Part shown: positions 1 to 10,878 of the stretch, in pieces | How positions within the stretch are numbered: position 1 is the first letter of the stretch | Layout: every line of letters starts with the position of its first letter | Origin: Dasypus novemcinctus | Taxonomy: Eukaryota > Chordata > Mammalia > Cingulata > Dasypodidae | Direction: 5' to 3' | DNA: 64,000 nt | NCBI RefSeq assembly: GCF_030445035.2 | Contig: NW_026688628.1 | Location: 3,286,001 to 3,350,000, forward strand | The notes under the pieces: model-generated | What the model was told of the DNA's origin: nothing | The model's input: only the letters and a program-made list of their open reading frames with translations | The model's database searches: none | Translations under genes and position numbers: made by a program

Positions 1-430
1 AAAAAGGGGTCTGAAAGCTCTGTTTCTTGAGAAAATACCCAAAAAGCTAGGAAAGGAAAGCAATTAAAATAGGGAGATATTGGTGAAAGTGGACTTGAAG
101 CCCCATATTTTCTCAGGTGCTCCTTTTGTCCCTGATGTTCCAAGTGCACAATTCAGGCACCTGAATGTTTGATTCACTCTTCAGAGTTGCTGACCACTCT
201 CATCATTCTCAATTACAGCAAGACCTCTGTTGGGATTTTTCTCTCTTTAAAAGTAATTTTGATTGATCTAATTTTAGTTAAATACTATCACTTAATTGAT
301 AATTAAATTGAGGTTCTTATTGAACTTTGATATTATTCTAATTTCTGGGGTAGTATTTTATAAATATATATTTGTTTATTATAGCTGTTCTGAATAATTG
401 CATTTTCTTTGAACACATAGAATTAGATAT
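1..430. other. anonymous AT-rich non-coding DNA
   Basis: I see no gene, clear repeat family or RNA structure here. It is probably unique sequence or repeat too diverged to recognise by eye. Confidence 0.5.
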
Positions 431-431
431 T

Positions 432-835
432 GTAATGATGTTTTATTTTTATTTTTTAATTGTTTTTTTGAGATACATAAATCACAAAAATTTTACATTA
501 AAAAATATACTCCCATATACTCCACACCCACCCCACCCCACTCCTCCCACATCAACAACTTTTTTCATCATTGTGGCACATTCATTGCATTTGGTGAGTA
601 CATTTTGGAGCACTGCTGCAGTGCATGGATTATAGTTTATATTGTAGTATACACTCTCCCCCAGTACTTTCAGTGGGTTATGGCAGGATATATAATGTCC
701 AGCATCTGTCCCTGCAATAACATTTAAGACAACTCCAAGCCCCAAAAATGTCCCCACATTACATTTCTTCTTCCCTCTGCCTGCCCTCAGCAACTACCAG
801 TAGTGTTGGTAATGATAGTCTTGGTGTTCAAATAT
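432..835 (-). mobile_element. L1 3'UTR fragment (type A), 5'-truncated
   Basis: Read on the minus strand, this matches the type A L1 3'UTR that recurs through the window (compare 62380-62725 and 25930-26260 on the plus strand). Shared landmarks are the gagagtgta stretch, a run on catgcagtgcagcagtgctcc, the atgaatgtgccac stretch and a C/G-rich purine tract just before the A-rich tail, seen here as the C-rich tract at about 520-550. Only the last 350-400 bp are present, as expected of 5'-truncated retrotransposition. The 103-codon minus-strand frame inside it is not a gene. Confidence 0.75.
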
Positions 836-2241
836 TAATGCATTTTTTTTTGTGAAAAACAAAAAGAATACCCTTCCAAAACAAAACAAAACAAACAAAA
901 AAAGCTAGAGGCATTTCTCACTTCTCAGAACTATATGTCTGCTTCAAATATGAGGTTTCATTTTAAAACACACATAAATATTATCACAAGAAATATGGCA
1001 GAGATCATCAGTACAAGTTTTCCTTGGTTTGTTTTGAATATATCATAAGATCTTTCTGTTATGGGGAAATTAATATCTCTCAGCTGGCCCCTATAATTGC
1101 CTTGACACTTCTCTGAGCACACGCAGTAGAAGTTTCAGGGAGGTTGACATTCTCTGTGAATTAATTCCTTCCTGAGAAGATGTGTTATGAAGAATACAAA
1201 AATGTTGTAGAAAAAAGACCACTGTGTATGTGCAGCATTGATTGCCTGCTTTAAAAAAAAAAAGACCATTCTAACAATAATGAAGAAGTAAAAGAGTGGT
1301 GAAACATCTGTACAAAGGTCTCTAGAAAAGGTGCCATACAGGTACTTTTGTGCATAGAATTGGAAATACTTTAAATTATTGCTGATATAAAACTGTCACT
1401 ATTTGAGATTCTTGACTACTTCTTTCCTATAGTTAGCTTTTTAGAAGGCCCTCAACTGCAAGGCTTCAAACAAAATATCAAAGTTTATACCATGTATTTT
1501 TGCACAGCAAAGTATACATGGGATGATCTACCCAGAGCTATGTGAATTACTTAAATCTACCCATAAACTATTTTTGTTATTCTTAGGTATAAAGGTTGTA
1601 TCTTTAGCAACAATTATTGCAATTAAACTTTTAAGCTTACCTTTAAAAATGAATCTGTTATTTAAAAATTTACAAGAAATAACTAGAAAAATTATTCATG
1701 CAAAAAATCTTAAGTATCTTGATTGTCACAGCCTATCACATAAAGGGTACATTAATTAAAATACAGGCTTAAAAATACCAGTATAGAGCTTTAGAAATTC
1801 ATAAAATAAAATAAAAATTCATAATATAATTCAAATTATAGAGAGAATATTTAAAGGAAAGAGAAATAGTATACTATTTATCTGAATGTAGGCTGAAGTT
1901 AAATGAGTATTAGTTCCTTAATGGTGAACATTTTCTGGGGAGGATTCTTAGTACAAAGGCACCTTTCATGGGATTTAATTTAGGTATAAAATGACTAATT
2001 AATGCAACCCACATAATACTGGTTCAGCTTGTGAGATTCAGGATAATAAAACCCTTTCCATAATGAGAGGATATATATTTTATATGTTTGGGGTGTTTTT
2101 CTTTGTGGGAAAACTGTCTCATATAGTATAAGCGATCTCTGTTATTCTACCTGCAGAATCTGCTTCCACTTATTGCTACATCTCATTCTGTAGATCAGAA
2201 GTACAGACCTCTAAAGAAATATCAACCCACTCAAATAGAGG
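836..2241. other. anonymous non-coding DNA
   Basis: This is AT-rich sequence with short A-runs, including an aaaac-type simple stretch at about 880-902. No open frame shows protein-family features and I recognise no repeat. It runs up to the outer edge of the ERV A LTR. Confidence 0.45.
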
Positions 2242-2690
2242 TGTCGGTTCACCAACAGAAATAAGAATGACATGGCACTGGACAGAGCAATGTTTTATCC
2301 ACATAGAGAAGAGACAGAGATGGGTCAGCTTCAAAACTGGGTATCAGGCCCTATAGACAACAGGTCTCAATCCATCACCAATGCAGGGAAATATATTATG
2401 TGTCACACCCCATTCTTGTGTTTGCATGTCATAGTTCAGAAATCAGACTCCCTCCAACAACAAGCAGGCTGTCTCCAGTGAATATATAAAATATGCTGAA
2501 GGAAACAGCAAAAGGAATATATCAGATTTCCCCTTATCTGCTAGGGGGTTGTTTTATCCAGCCAGGCTGACATACTTGTTCCTAGGGACAGGATATATTT
2601 GTGATTCTAGGAAAACCTGGTAGAGCATGTGAGGACTTTCTGTTACCACAGTCTATTCCCAACTGTGGGGGGGGGGAGCCCAAAAGATTA
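2242..2690 (-). repeat. ERV A 3' LTR (minus-strand orientation)
   Basis: This block aligns by eye with 8787-9231. Both start with TG at the plus-strand edge, then share a cactgga(c/t)aga stretch, a gttttat(c/t)cacat/a stretch, a ctgggtatcagg-like stretch and a ccaggctgac/aac stretch further in. On the minus strand the gttttat part reads as a degenerate AATAAA-type polyadenylation signal about 50 bp from the end, as expected of an LTR R region. The inner edge is uncertain. Confidence 0.65.
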
Positions 2691-3989
2691 ATATTTCAAT
2701 GGACTCATCACCTATTTATGATGGGGAGTTGCCTGTCTGGAGCATGGAACTCAGTTATGATAGATGACAGTTGTATGCACCATTAAAAATAGTAGGTAAC
2801 ATGTGAGAAGGGTATCAAATATTATCTCCCACAGTAGGGAGATCAATCCCCCTTGTAGGAGGAATAGAAACCAGCTACCTCATCCATTATCTAGGCCAAA
2901 TTAGTTGAAAACATCAGAGGTCTGTATTTTTAAAATTTTGTGGATGAAATGAGCTGTAATTTTCATTTTATATATTTTATTCACATGTACAGATGCATTT
3001 ATGTAAAATCAATATTTTTTCTGACATAGTGCACGTACCTGCTGCTTATATCTTCCAAATATCCCAGACTCAAGGCTTTTTGAGGGCACTGGCTGCTGCA
3101 CTGTCTACTTCATGTTGGAGTAGATGAATTAAGTAATGAATTAAGTATTGAATTAAATATGATTTTTATAATATTGAACATAATGTATACAACATTTTTG
3201 GTTTATGTAACCAAATTCTGTGGATAAGAATATGTTCTGCTTGGTGGAAGGCACTGATGCATTGCAGGAGAACTTATCTGAGATGGCTCTGATTGCAAAA
3301 GAGCCAATTTGAGCACTTTAGGTGATATTTTATGTTGTTTGCTTTTATCCCTTCTGAATGAAATTGTGAAACACAATTACATTCCATATTGCCCTCACCA
3401 TTATGGGGCAGAGAACTTTTACAAATGATTTCCACCTATAATAAAGAGTCCAGCTTCCCTTAAATGCTAGTATTAGTGTAATCCCCTTTATCTGGGTAGT
3501 TAGGGGATAAATGGGGTATCTTTCATATTTTTATGTTTCAGTTATCTGGGCATCAGCACATTGCCAGTACCAATAATGCTTCACAGAATCCATCTGGCTA
3601 CCTTATATGAACAGTACATACTTCAATGTGAGTGGTAAAGAAGGTTGTCCCTCCTGGCAGTGACTCTAAATAGGTAGTTGCCATGACCAGGCTAGGTGAG
3701 TCTAGATTTAAGGTTTGTCCAAGCATCTGTGTGGTATTCCTGTCCTAAGGGAATACTTGTGATATCCCATACCTCAGTGGTATTGCACACACTAGACTTC
3801 CCATAGTACCAGGTTTATGCCCCAGATATATATTGGGATGTCTGGTCATATACTCAGTAGTGTTGTTAACAATTGTAGCAATAAATTTAGGTTTATGAGT
3901 AATATCCTCAGAAAAAAAAAAATCACACTATGTGATTGCAAACAGTCATTAGGAATCTCTCCCAGGTAGGGTCTGGTGTTTTTCAAGTG
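2691..3989 (-). other. ERV A interior, 3' part, unassigned
   Basis: This lies between the 3' LTR and the L1 insertion, where integrase or later retroviral sequence would be expected. I could not recognise a motif on either strand. Membership of ERV A is inferred from position only. Confidence 0.35.
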
Positions 3990-4592
3990 CTTTTTTAAAA
4001 TTAATTATTCATTACAGAAGTTGTGGTTTTACAGAAAAATCATGCATAAATTATAGAATTTTCATATACTACTTTACCAACAACACACAAATTGTAGAAA
4101 ATGTTTTATAGCTGATAATAGCACTTCTTTGTAATTATATGATTTTTTCCTAACCTTAGTTACCTAACTATATATAACTTAAATTTATCTTATTAAGCAC
4201 ATTTACCTATATAATCACTGCTGTTAATTACACTCACAGTAATGTGCTACCATCACCACCACTCATTTCCAAACCTTTACAATCAACAGAAATTCTGTAA
4301 AATAAACATTAACTCTCCAGGCTCTAATGCCAATGTCTTCTAAGAATCTATATACTAGACTTTAACTCTATGAATTTGCTTATTATATTTAGTTCAGATC
4401 AATGAGAACAAAAATATTTGTCCTTTTATGTCTGCCTTTTTTCACTCAGCATACTGTCCTCAAGTTTCATCTATGCATGCATCAGGACTTCAATGCTTCT
4501 TACGGCTGTATAATATTCTATCATATAGATGAGTAATAGTATATTGTATGTTGATACCAAGTTCTAGATTACATAAATGTTAAATAAAAATA
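3990..4592 (-). mobile_element. old L1 fragment (3' region)
   Basis: The minus-strand sequence resembles the 3' non-coding part of old mammalian L1. On the plus strand it shows the antisense landmarks of a ctctatgaatttgc stretch, a ttttttcactcagcata stretch, a cctcaagtttcatc stretch and a ggctgtataatattc stretch. It is diverged and interrupts ERV A. Confidence 0.65.
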
Positions 4593-4720
4593 TACGGGAT
4601 CCCCATATACTCCAACCCTTCCCCCTCTCAGATTTTTTCCCATTATCAACAGCTTTAATTGTGGTGCATTTCTTACAATTGATTAACACTTACTGAAGCA
4701 TTGCTAATAACCATGGTCTA
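4593..4720 (-). mobile_element. L1 3'UTR terminal fragment (type A)
   Basis: A short minus-strand piece carrying the end of the type A 3'UTR. In plus-strand order it has an A-rich end, then ggatccccatatactcc, a C-rich stretch, and a gtggtgcatttcttacaatt stretch. It abuts a plus-strand piece of the same UTR at 4765, so the two may be an inverted insertion or two events. Confidence 0.65.
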
Positions 4721-4764
4721 AGGTTTATTTCTGGTTTAAACTTTGCACTGCACCATATTATTAG

Positions 4765-5515
4765 TTTTTATTAAAGGTGTTACTCAAATGTGGCCTCTAA
4801 GCCAAACTCAGCTTAAAACTCACTATCTTTCCCCCTGGCAATGGGACATGACTCTGGTATGAGTCTCCCTGACACAACTACCTGGTGAGGCATTTGGAAA
4901 AAGACCTAGACCAAAATGGGAAAATATTAAATACAAATTGGTTTTTATGGCTAAGAGGTTTCAAAGTGAGTCATGAGGTCATTCCAAAGGTTATGTTTAT
5001 GCACATCTTAGGAGGATCTGACTGCCACAGTGAACAATGCCTCAAGCAAGGGGGCTCCTGAGGGCTTTAGAGACATCTAGACATTATTGACAGACAATAC
5101 CAGGAAATTGGTACCTTCTTAGTGGGTCTTACTTTGGAATATATGATAAACTTTCTCCCCTATGTAACAGAGTTAGACATAATTTTCCTACACATGGCTC
5201 TCATGACCCTTTTATTTGAACCTGTAATTAGCACTGTACTTATGAAATAGGTGTCCCAGAAACTTAAATCTTCTGGTTGGTCATATGCTGGTTGAGTCCT
5301 GCATCCCAGCAGAGTTTCAGCCAACACCTACACTCCAGTTCATCAGACTTGCCCAGGACAACTAACAAAAGGATGATGATGAATAATGTCCATCCACCAA
5401 AATCAGAGAGCAACTACAACTGCAAGCAAGGGAGTTCCATCCATGCATCTTTCCCATGGACACAAGCCCTTCTCTGGGAATGCATTGTCCATGTTGATTA
5501 CCATGGATAGTCAAG
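4765..5515 (+). mobile_element. L1 3'UTR fragment (type A), upstream half
   Basis: This matches the longer type A copy at about 61465-62260. Shared landmarks are caaatgtggcc, the ctaagccaaactca stretch, gggacatgactc, gagtctccctga, ttactttggaat, the ctacacatggctct stretch, cctgtaattag and the caactgcaagca stretch. It lacks the UTR's terminal 500 bp and A-tail, so it is internal or 3'-truncated, perhaps by the junction with the minus-strand piece before it. Confidence 0.7.
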
Positions 5516-6890
5516 TAGCATAAGCCATCTTGAACAAATTTGGCATAACTTAAATGTTGCTCACCCATCCTGAGGGGTTGGTGATGCCAGGCATAACCAG
5601 AGGTACACTAGTGCCAAGTATTTTGAAATCTCTTGCTTCAATTATTTGGAGTTCTACAAGGAGGAAATACCTGAAGGTCACATCAGTTCCAAGTTGGAAT
5701 TGGTGGGCACTTGTGTAATACTACAGCAGTCCACACCACTAACCACCTGTGGAAAATGTGCTCCAGTGGAAAAAAAAAAAGAAAAAGAGGAGCTGAGTAT
5801 ACTGAAATTGGAATTTCTCAGGTGTATCCTAATAAGGTGATTGCTAGGTCCTCCACTCTCTCTAAGCTCAGCATTTTTCAACAAATGCTCCAGTTCTGTG
5901 TGTTCTTGTCTGAAGTGCAGTGTTTAATGTCCAAATAGTTTTATTTGGTGAGAATACCAACAGTAAGCTGTCTTTTTTGATGGCCATTGCAAAGTTATGG
6001 TTTGAGCCTCTGTTTCTGTGTCCCATTCAATGGTGATCTGGCAGTCAGTCATGACAACCTGTTGGGAACATTCTTGGTCAGCCGAGGAATTTTATTTTTG
6101 GTTCTGATTTAAATGGACCTTTGCCATGAATATCAACTTAGATGACAAACATCTCATTTTCAACTCATACCCTGTAACTTTAATCCCTGTCCCGATAGTG
6201 GGAGCTGCCATTGACAATAACTTCTGTTTGTTTCCACCTGGTATGGCTTCTCTGACTATTGGCCCAAGTGGTCCCAAGAAATTTTAACTGTTGGGAAAAC
6301 TCCTGGATGTTCTGAGTGTTGATTACCAAATCTGTACCTAAAGTATTTATGAAATTTTGTGGGGCTTGGTAAATCAGTTTTTAGTTGGTGAGTCCAGCAG
6401 TGAGGATGTCATCCATATAGGATGAAAACAGCTTTTGGTATATATAGCTTCTTATAAATCTAGCCTTACCTACTGGGCACAAATTGGAGGAGAGTTAAGA
6501 TAACTCTGTGGGAGCACAGTAAGTTAATACTGGAGGATATTCTAATTAAAAGTAAATTGATCTTTGTCCTAACTCACAGAGGGATGGAGAAGGTATTAGC
6601 CAGGTCAATAATAGCATCCCCAGTGTGTGCTCCCACCAACTCAGTGATAGTAATGATTATCAGGTATTTAAGGACCAAGGGTGGCAGTCACCATGTTCCT
6701 TAGGCCTTTTTATAGGCCAGACTGGTCTGCTAATCTGCAACAGGGTTGTTCTCCACACTCCAGCCTACAGGAAATCAGAAATGACAAATTAATATCCTTT
6801 TTTACCCACTAGCTAGGTGGATCTGTTTTTGTTGAAATATCTAGAGGGACTGAGACAATTCTAGTGGTAAGGAAAAGTAAACACACCTTG
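5516..6890 (-). pseudogene. ERV A reverse transcriptase region (dead)
   Basis: This is the minus-strand remnant of a retroviral reverse transcriptase, which would copy viral RNA into DNA. The catalytic YMDD codons are intact at 6408-6419 (minus), within a hydrophobic FILYMDDIL-like context. About 190 bp upstream on the same strand (6579-6615) lies an IIDLANTFSIPL-like stretch, matching the earlier conserved motif with an aspartate and an SIPL end. A later FLG-type motif followed by W lies near 6270. Many stops and frameshifts separate these blocks. The region from 5516 to about 5950 is assigned by position only. Confidence 0.7.
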
Positions 6891-7322
6891 CAGTTATTGC
6901 TCACACTTCTCACCCATCAAGTGATGGTGCTGATTTCTGACACAAGGAGCCAAAATGTCAATACTTATGATGCACTCAGAGGTGGGAAAGATGGCCACTG
7001 GTGTCAGAACTGGCCAAAATGGCTCCACCCAGAACTGCATGAGCACTTGACTGCCATGGATCACCATGTCCTCCTTAGAGACCCACAAATGCCACTAGTT
7101 TTCACTTGCCCCAAGGAGCCCTGGGATTACTCTCACTTGGGCACCTGTTTCTATGAGCTCCATGAAGATCTGGATCCCCCAATTTTCCCTTTTCCCAAAT
7201 GGGAGGATGGGGCTGCCAATCTTCAGCAGGGACCCAGGGATGTTGGATCCACCCTTAATCATTACTTTAAAGGGGATTATTTTGTGGTACAGGTAAGCGA
7301 GATTATCATCCCTGACTAACAC
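6891..7322 (-). pseudogene. ERV A protease region (dead)
   Basis: Two overlapping minus-strand open stretches (7095-7322 and 6894-7088) carry the signs of a retroviral aspartic protease. The active-site triad reads ETGA at 7140-7151, where the family has DTGA or DSGA, so the catalytic aspartate is lost. About 160 bp further on, around 6951-6980, is a SECIISIDIL-like stretch matching the conserved C-terminal part of the fold, where a GxD-type motif is expected. The two blocks are in different frames, so at least one frameshift lies between them. An open frame of 151 codons on the opposite strand is only a shadow. Confidence 0.7.
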
Positions 7323-8786
7323 ATCATGCTCACAGTCAGAATTGTCATCCCCACTTTCCTGATGGGGAGCAGGGAGGCCTTAGTTGTTGTCATTTTCCAC
7401 CTCCCACAACTTTGTTCAGGGATTCAGAGGGTAGTGATGCTGGATTTAAATCTTTTCAGTCCTTTGAACTCTTCTTCTTAAAGGTTTGAACTAGGGCCTT
7501 AACACCTAACTTAGTGGGACCCCTTTAACCCACCTGTGCTGGCTGAGTTCTTCCCTACAGATTTCATTAAATTCTTCTCTGTTTTTCTCTTGAATAAATA
7601 ACCAAAGCCACATTGTCCAGTTGGTGGGCCATGTCCCTCCTTCGGCTTTCACTGGTTGTTCTTATTTTTCCCCTTATGGCCCTCCTGGTGGGGCAGCTTC
7701 CCATTTCAGGGTTGCAGGGGCCTGTCCTTCCAAGCCTGCCTCAGTGGGGAAGACTGATATCTCCCTGTTATTTCCACCTCAGAGCTGGATGTTATGGTGG
7801 AGCTTTCTTACCACTTTTCACCTTCATCCCTAGGGACAGAAAAAAAGACAATGGTTCTTTCCATTGGTGCAGAACCTCTTTCATGGATCTCTCCAATGTT
7901 GACCAAGATAGGATCATCTAATTCTGTCCCAGGGTAGGGACATATAGTCAAGTAAGTATCATTTTTACTTTCAGTGCAGTTACAACTTCATGTACAGTTT
8001 TACTTTTCCACAAATCTCTCACAGTTACAAATACAACTCTCATACTTTCAACAACCCAGACTAAAAGTGGCCTGGGCTTGTTCATATCTCTATCCTATCA
8101 GTTGTCCTTTTTGATGCTGGCAAAAATACCTTGAGCAAAGGGTCAGGAATCATCTTTTCCATACTGCAACCCTCAGCCTTAGACATCTGAGTCTGCAATG
8201 TCCTCACATTAAATAGATGCACCAACCTAACTGCATGAACTTCCCCTGGCTTCTGCCAACATCTATCTTTTTAACTTCTATATTTTGATCTCAAAAAATA
8301 CCTCTTTTAACAGTTTCAATTTTGGTAATGCCAAGGGTAGTTGACAGTTGGTTCTTGCAAACAGCCCCAAAATGGTAGATCACCTACACAGGGACCCTAG
8401 ATGTTCCTCTTGTCATTTGCAACCCCTGAGACACAAATGGTGTTTGCCAAGTGGCAGACACATGCACAGGCATCCAGGTACCAGTGTATAGTATCTCTAC
8501 TCTTTCTAGATCCCACTTCCATCATCTCCACCTATATCTACCACATTAATTCTTCTCTATTAAAGGGAGGCTGCTTACATCCCACTAGATCCCACATAGC
8601 CAGAGATAAGTCAGCTCCTCTGTCAGCCAGGCACCCCTTTGGGGAGCTGATGTGACCCTGTGATGAACAAACTGGCAACCCATTAGTCCTTCACCATGGG
8701 ATAGTGTGCTTGTTTGGGGATCCAGCCAACATAACCAATCTGTCTGTCCAAAAAGAGGCACCTAAAGAGATGTCAGTCCATCTAGG
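7323..8786 (-). other. ERV A gag/leader region, heavily decayed
   Basis: By position this should hold leader and gag. At about 7440-7530 the minus strand shares with ERV B (22318-22400) the run aggtgttaaggccctagt. The flanking acidic Asp/Glu-rich coding stretch just before the protease is also shared (about 7330-7400 here, 22460-22570 in ERV B). No recognisable capsid or zinc-knuckle motif was found. Open frames of 70-102 codons on the plus strand are not supported as genes. Confidence 0.5.
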
Positions 8787-9231
8787 TGTTGAGTAACCAA
8801 GAGATGCACATCTCACAAAGCACTGGATAGAATGATGTTTTATTCACACAAAGAAGAAACACACAAAGTTCAGTTTCTCTACTGGGCATTGGGTTCCCAT
8901 AGCCAGCAAGTCTAAATATATGGCCAAAACAGAGAGACATTTTAAGTGCAGAACCTCCTCTGTGTTTGTGTGTCTTAGTGTAGAATCAGGTTCTCCCCAC
9001 CAGGGAATGTTATATAAAACCAGGAAAAGCCATCATAATACATGCCTGCCACAATATGAGTGCCTGTAGTGAATATTTACATATGCTCAGGGCAGTAAGA
9101 GAAGAACTGTACCAATAGGTAGTTTCCTTATATACAAAGGTGTTGTAATTTATACTGCCAGGCTAACAGGAGGCAATTGTGTATCCCAGCTTAAGGAAGT
9201 AAGCCATGTTATGACTACCCTCTACTACACA
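8787..9231 (-). repeat. ERV A 5' LTR (minus-strand orientation)
   Basis: Partner of the LTR at 2242. It begins TGTTGAG at the plus-strand edge and carries, read on the minus strand, an intact AATAAA polyadenylation signal at about 8840-8847 (tttatt on plus). A TATA-like rc stretch may lie near 9010. It is only moderately similar to the other LTR, implying an old insertion. The inner PBS could not be identified. The outer edge near 9231 is approximate. Confidence 0.65.
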
Positions 9232-9888
9232 CTCCTTTCTGTAATTACTTGTCTTTCATTATGCAGAGTTTGAATGAAATGAGCATGGCATATGCTTTCT
9301 TAGCCAAATCATATGTAGAGATCAAGAGCATCCAACATACAGAAGATATTCTGTGTTGAGGGTCAACGTTTATATTCAATTTTTCAAAAAGGAAAGAAGT
9401 TTGTGCATCAATGCAGTGCCACAAACTTATTGCATCCTCATTCTGCAGCTATGCCTCAATACCATTTTATTACTTCATGCAGATATTTGTATAATGATGA
9501 ATGCAAACTGCAATTTTAATTGAAATTTTTAGTTCAAAAAATTCAATACTTTCTTCCAAGCTGACAGTTTCAAGTCCCTTGAAATTGTCTCAAATGTAGA
9601 GGCATCTGTTAGGGGCATAACCCTCATCTTCTCCATGCAGTATCATTGTTTTTCTTTAGCTCAAAACTGTCTGAAATATTATCCAAACCATTAAGCAATG
9701 TTAAAATTTTTCTAGATGAATGCATGAATTATACATATGTATGCATTTTAGAAAACTAAGATACAGAAACATATAGCTCACTAACATATATGCAAACAGA
9801 AACCTCAAAAGTGTATGAATTATCTAAACCATGTATTAGCAGGGATAGATTCAATTTTAAGATCATAATATCAAATATAAATTATACT
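9232..9888. other. anonymous non-coding DNA 3' of the OR pseudogene
   Basis: AT-rich sequence with no repeat or coding signal that I can recognise. It would have been the 3' flank and 3'UTR of the minus-strand OR gene. Confidence 0.45.
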
Positions 9889-10878
9889 TCATTCAAAGTT
9901 TTCAGAATTTTTCAAATTTTTCAGAATTAGTAAAGCCAAATTATTCTTGGGTAGCTCAAAATATCTGTGGAACATTCTTCCTAGAGCAGTATTAATCTCC
10001 TTGTTCTACAAGCTATAGATGAGGGGGTTTATGAATGGTGGTACCATGGTATAGAACATGGCTGTAATAAGATTACTAAGGGATGCTTCATTTGCAGTGG
10101 GACCTAAGACAGCAGTCAACAAAGAAATCACAAACAAAATGAAAATTGACAACTATGGGGTACAGGTGGATAAGGCTTTGTTACAGGCTTCCACAGAATT
10201 CATCTTAAGCACCATTGAAAATATGTCTAAATAGGATTTAAACAAAAGAACAGAAAATAGTAAGACAATACAAGCTTTTAAAGGTAAAGCTATAGACTCA
10301 GAAAATTGAACATCTGGGGAGGAGATCCTCAAAATTTGAGAAACATCACAAAAATATTGATGGATTACATTGGACTCTGTGAAGGAAAGCCTGAATATCA
10401 TGCCTGTGTGAGTAGCAGAATAGACCAAACCACTTGCCCATGAGCCACCAGCTGCCTGTGTGCACAGATGTGGTGTGATGGTGAATCCATAGTGCAAAGG
10501 GTGACAAATGGCAACATAGCAATCATAGGACATCACCATAAGGAAGGTTAGCTCTGTCAATCCAAAGAGGATAAAAAGGAAAATCTGAGAGGCACATGCT
10601 AAGAGAGAAATCAATTTATTGCCTGTCAGAGAATTCACAATCATTTGGGGAAGATTAACTGAAATGCAACAAAGATCTGTAAGAGATAAATTTGCAATAG
10701 AGAAATACATTGGAGAGTGCAGATGTGGATTGGTTACAATGACAGTAACAGTTAAAAGATTCCCAACCAGGGCACCAAGATAAATCACTAAGAATATCAG
10801 ACCTTACAAGACTTGGAGCTCCCAGGAAGTTGAGATATCCATGAGGAGGAATTCTGTGAATATAGTGAGATTACCCAT
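9889..10878 (-). pseudogene. olfactory receptor family 14-like pseudogene
   Basis: A seven-transmembrane odorant receptor relic. OR genes have a single coding exon, and this one aligns as one frame from ATG (10876-10878) to TGA (9889-9891), 330 codons, near the usual 310-320. Visible hallmarks in order are GN in TM1, HSPMYF after TM1, a conserved Cys before TM3, MSYDCYVAICHPLHY at the end of TM3, the FCD stretch of the second extracellular loop, a KALSTCTP stretch before TM6 and PPFINPLIYSL in TM7. The frame holds three stops: TAA 10804-10806 before GLIF in TM1, TAG 10153-10155 after STCTP, and TAG 10006-10008 after IYSL. The Arg of the DRY motif is Cys. A 211-codon stretch between the first two stops is clean, so decay is recent or slow. 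Family 14 is judged from the ISVNLPQ, GGSWASG and SNVIHQYFCD stretches. The nearest named gene is not resolved. Confidence 0.9.

Larger units (their letters stand above)
2242..9231 (-). mobile_element. ERV A: decayed endogenous retrovirus, ERV-L-like
   Basis: Two related LTR-like blocks (about 2242-2690 and 8787-9231) bracket minus-strand relics of retroviral protease and reverse transcriptase. The element was cut by later L1 material at about 3990-5515. All frames are broken by stops and frameshifts, so it makes no protein. The protease and reverse transcriptase motifs resemble ERV class III (ERV-L) more than the gamma or beta types, but that assignment is inference from motif texture. A second copy of the same family (ERV B, 22310-24600, plus strand) shares a matching stretch near the gag/pro boundary. 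The outer edges are approximate and I could not find a convincing target duplication. Confidence 0.75.

Noticed and set aside
6864..7319. A 151-codon plus-strand open frame
   Set aside because: It is antisense to the ERV A protease relic (ETGA and SECIISIDIL-like motifs on the minus strand) and shows no domain of its own.
7613..7921. A 102-codon plus-strand frame
   Set aside because: It is antisense to the presumed ERV A gag region and has no recognisable domain.
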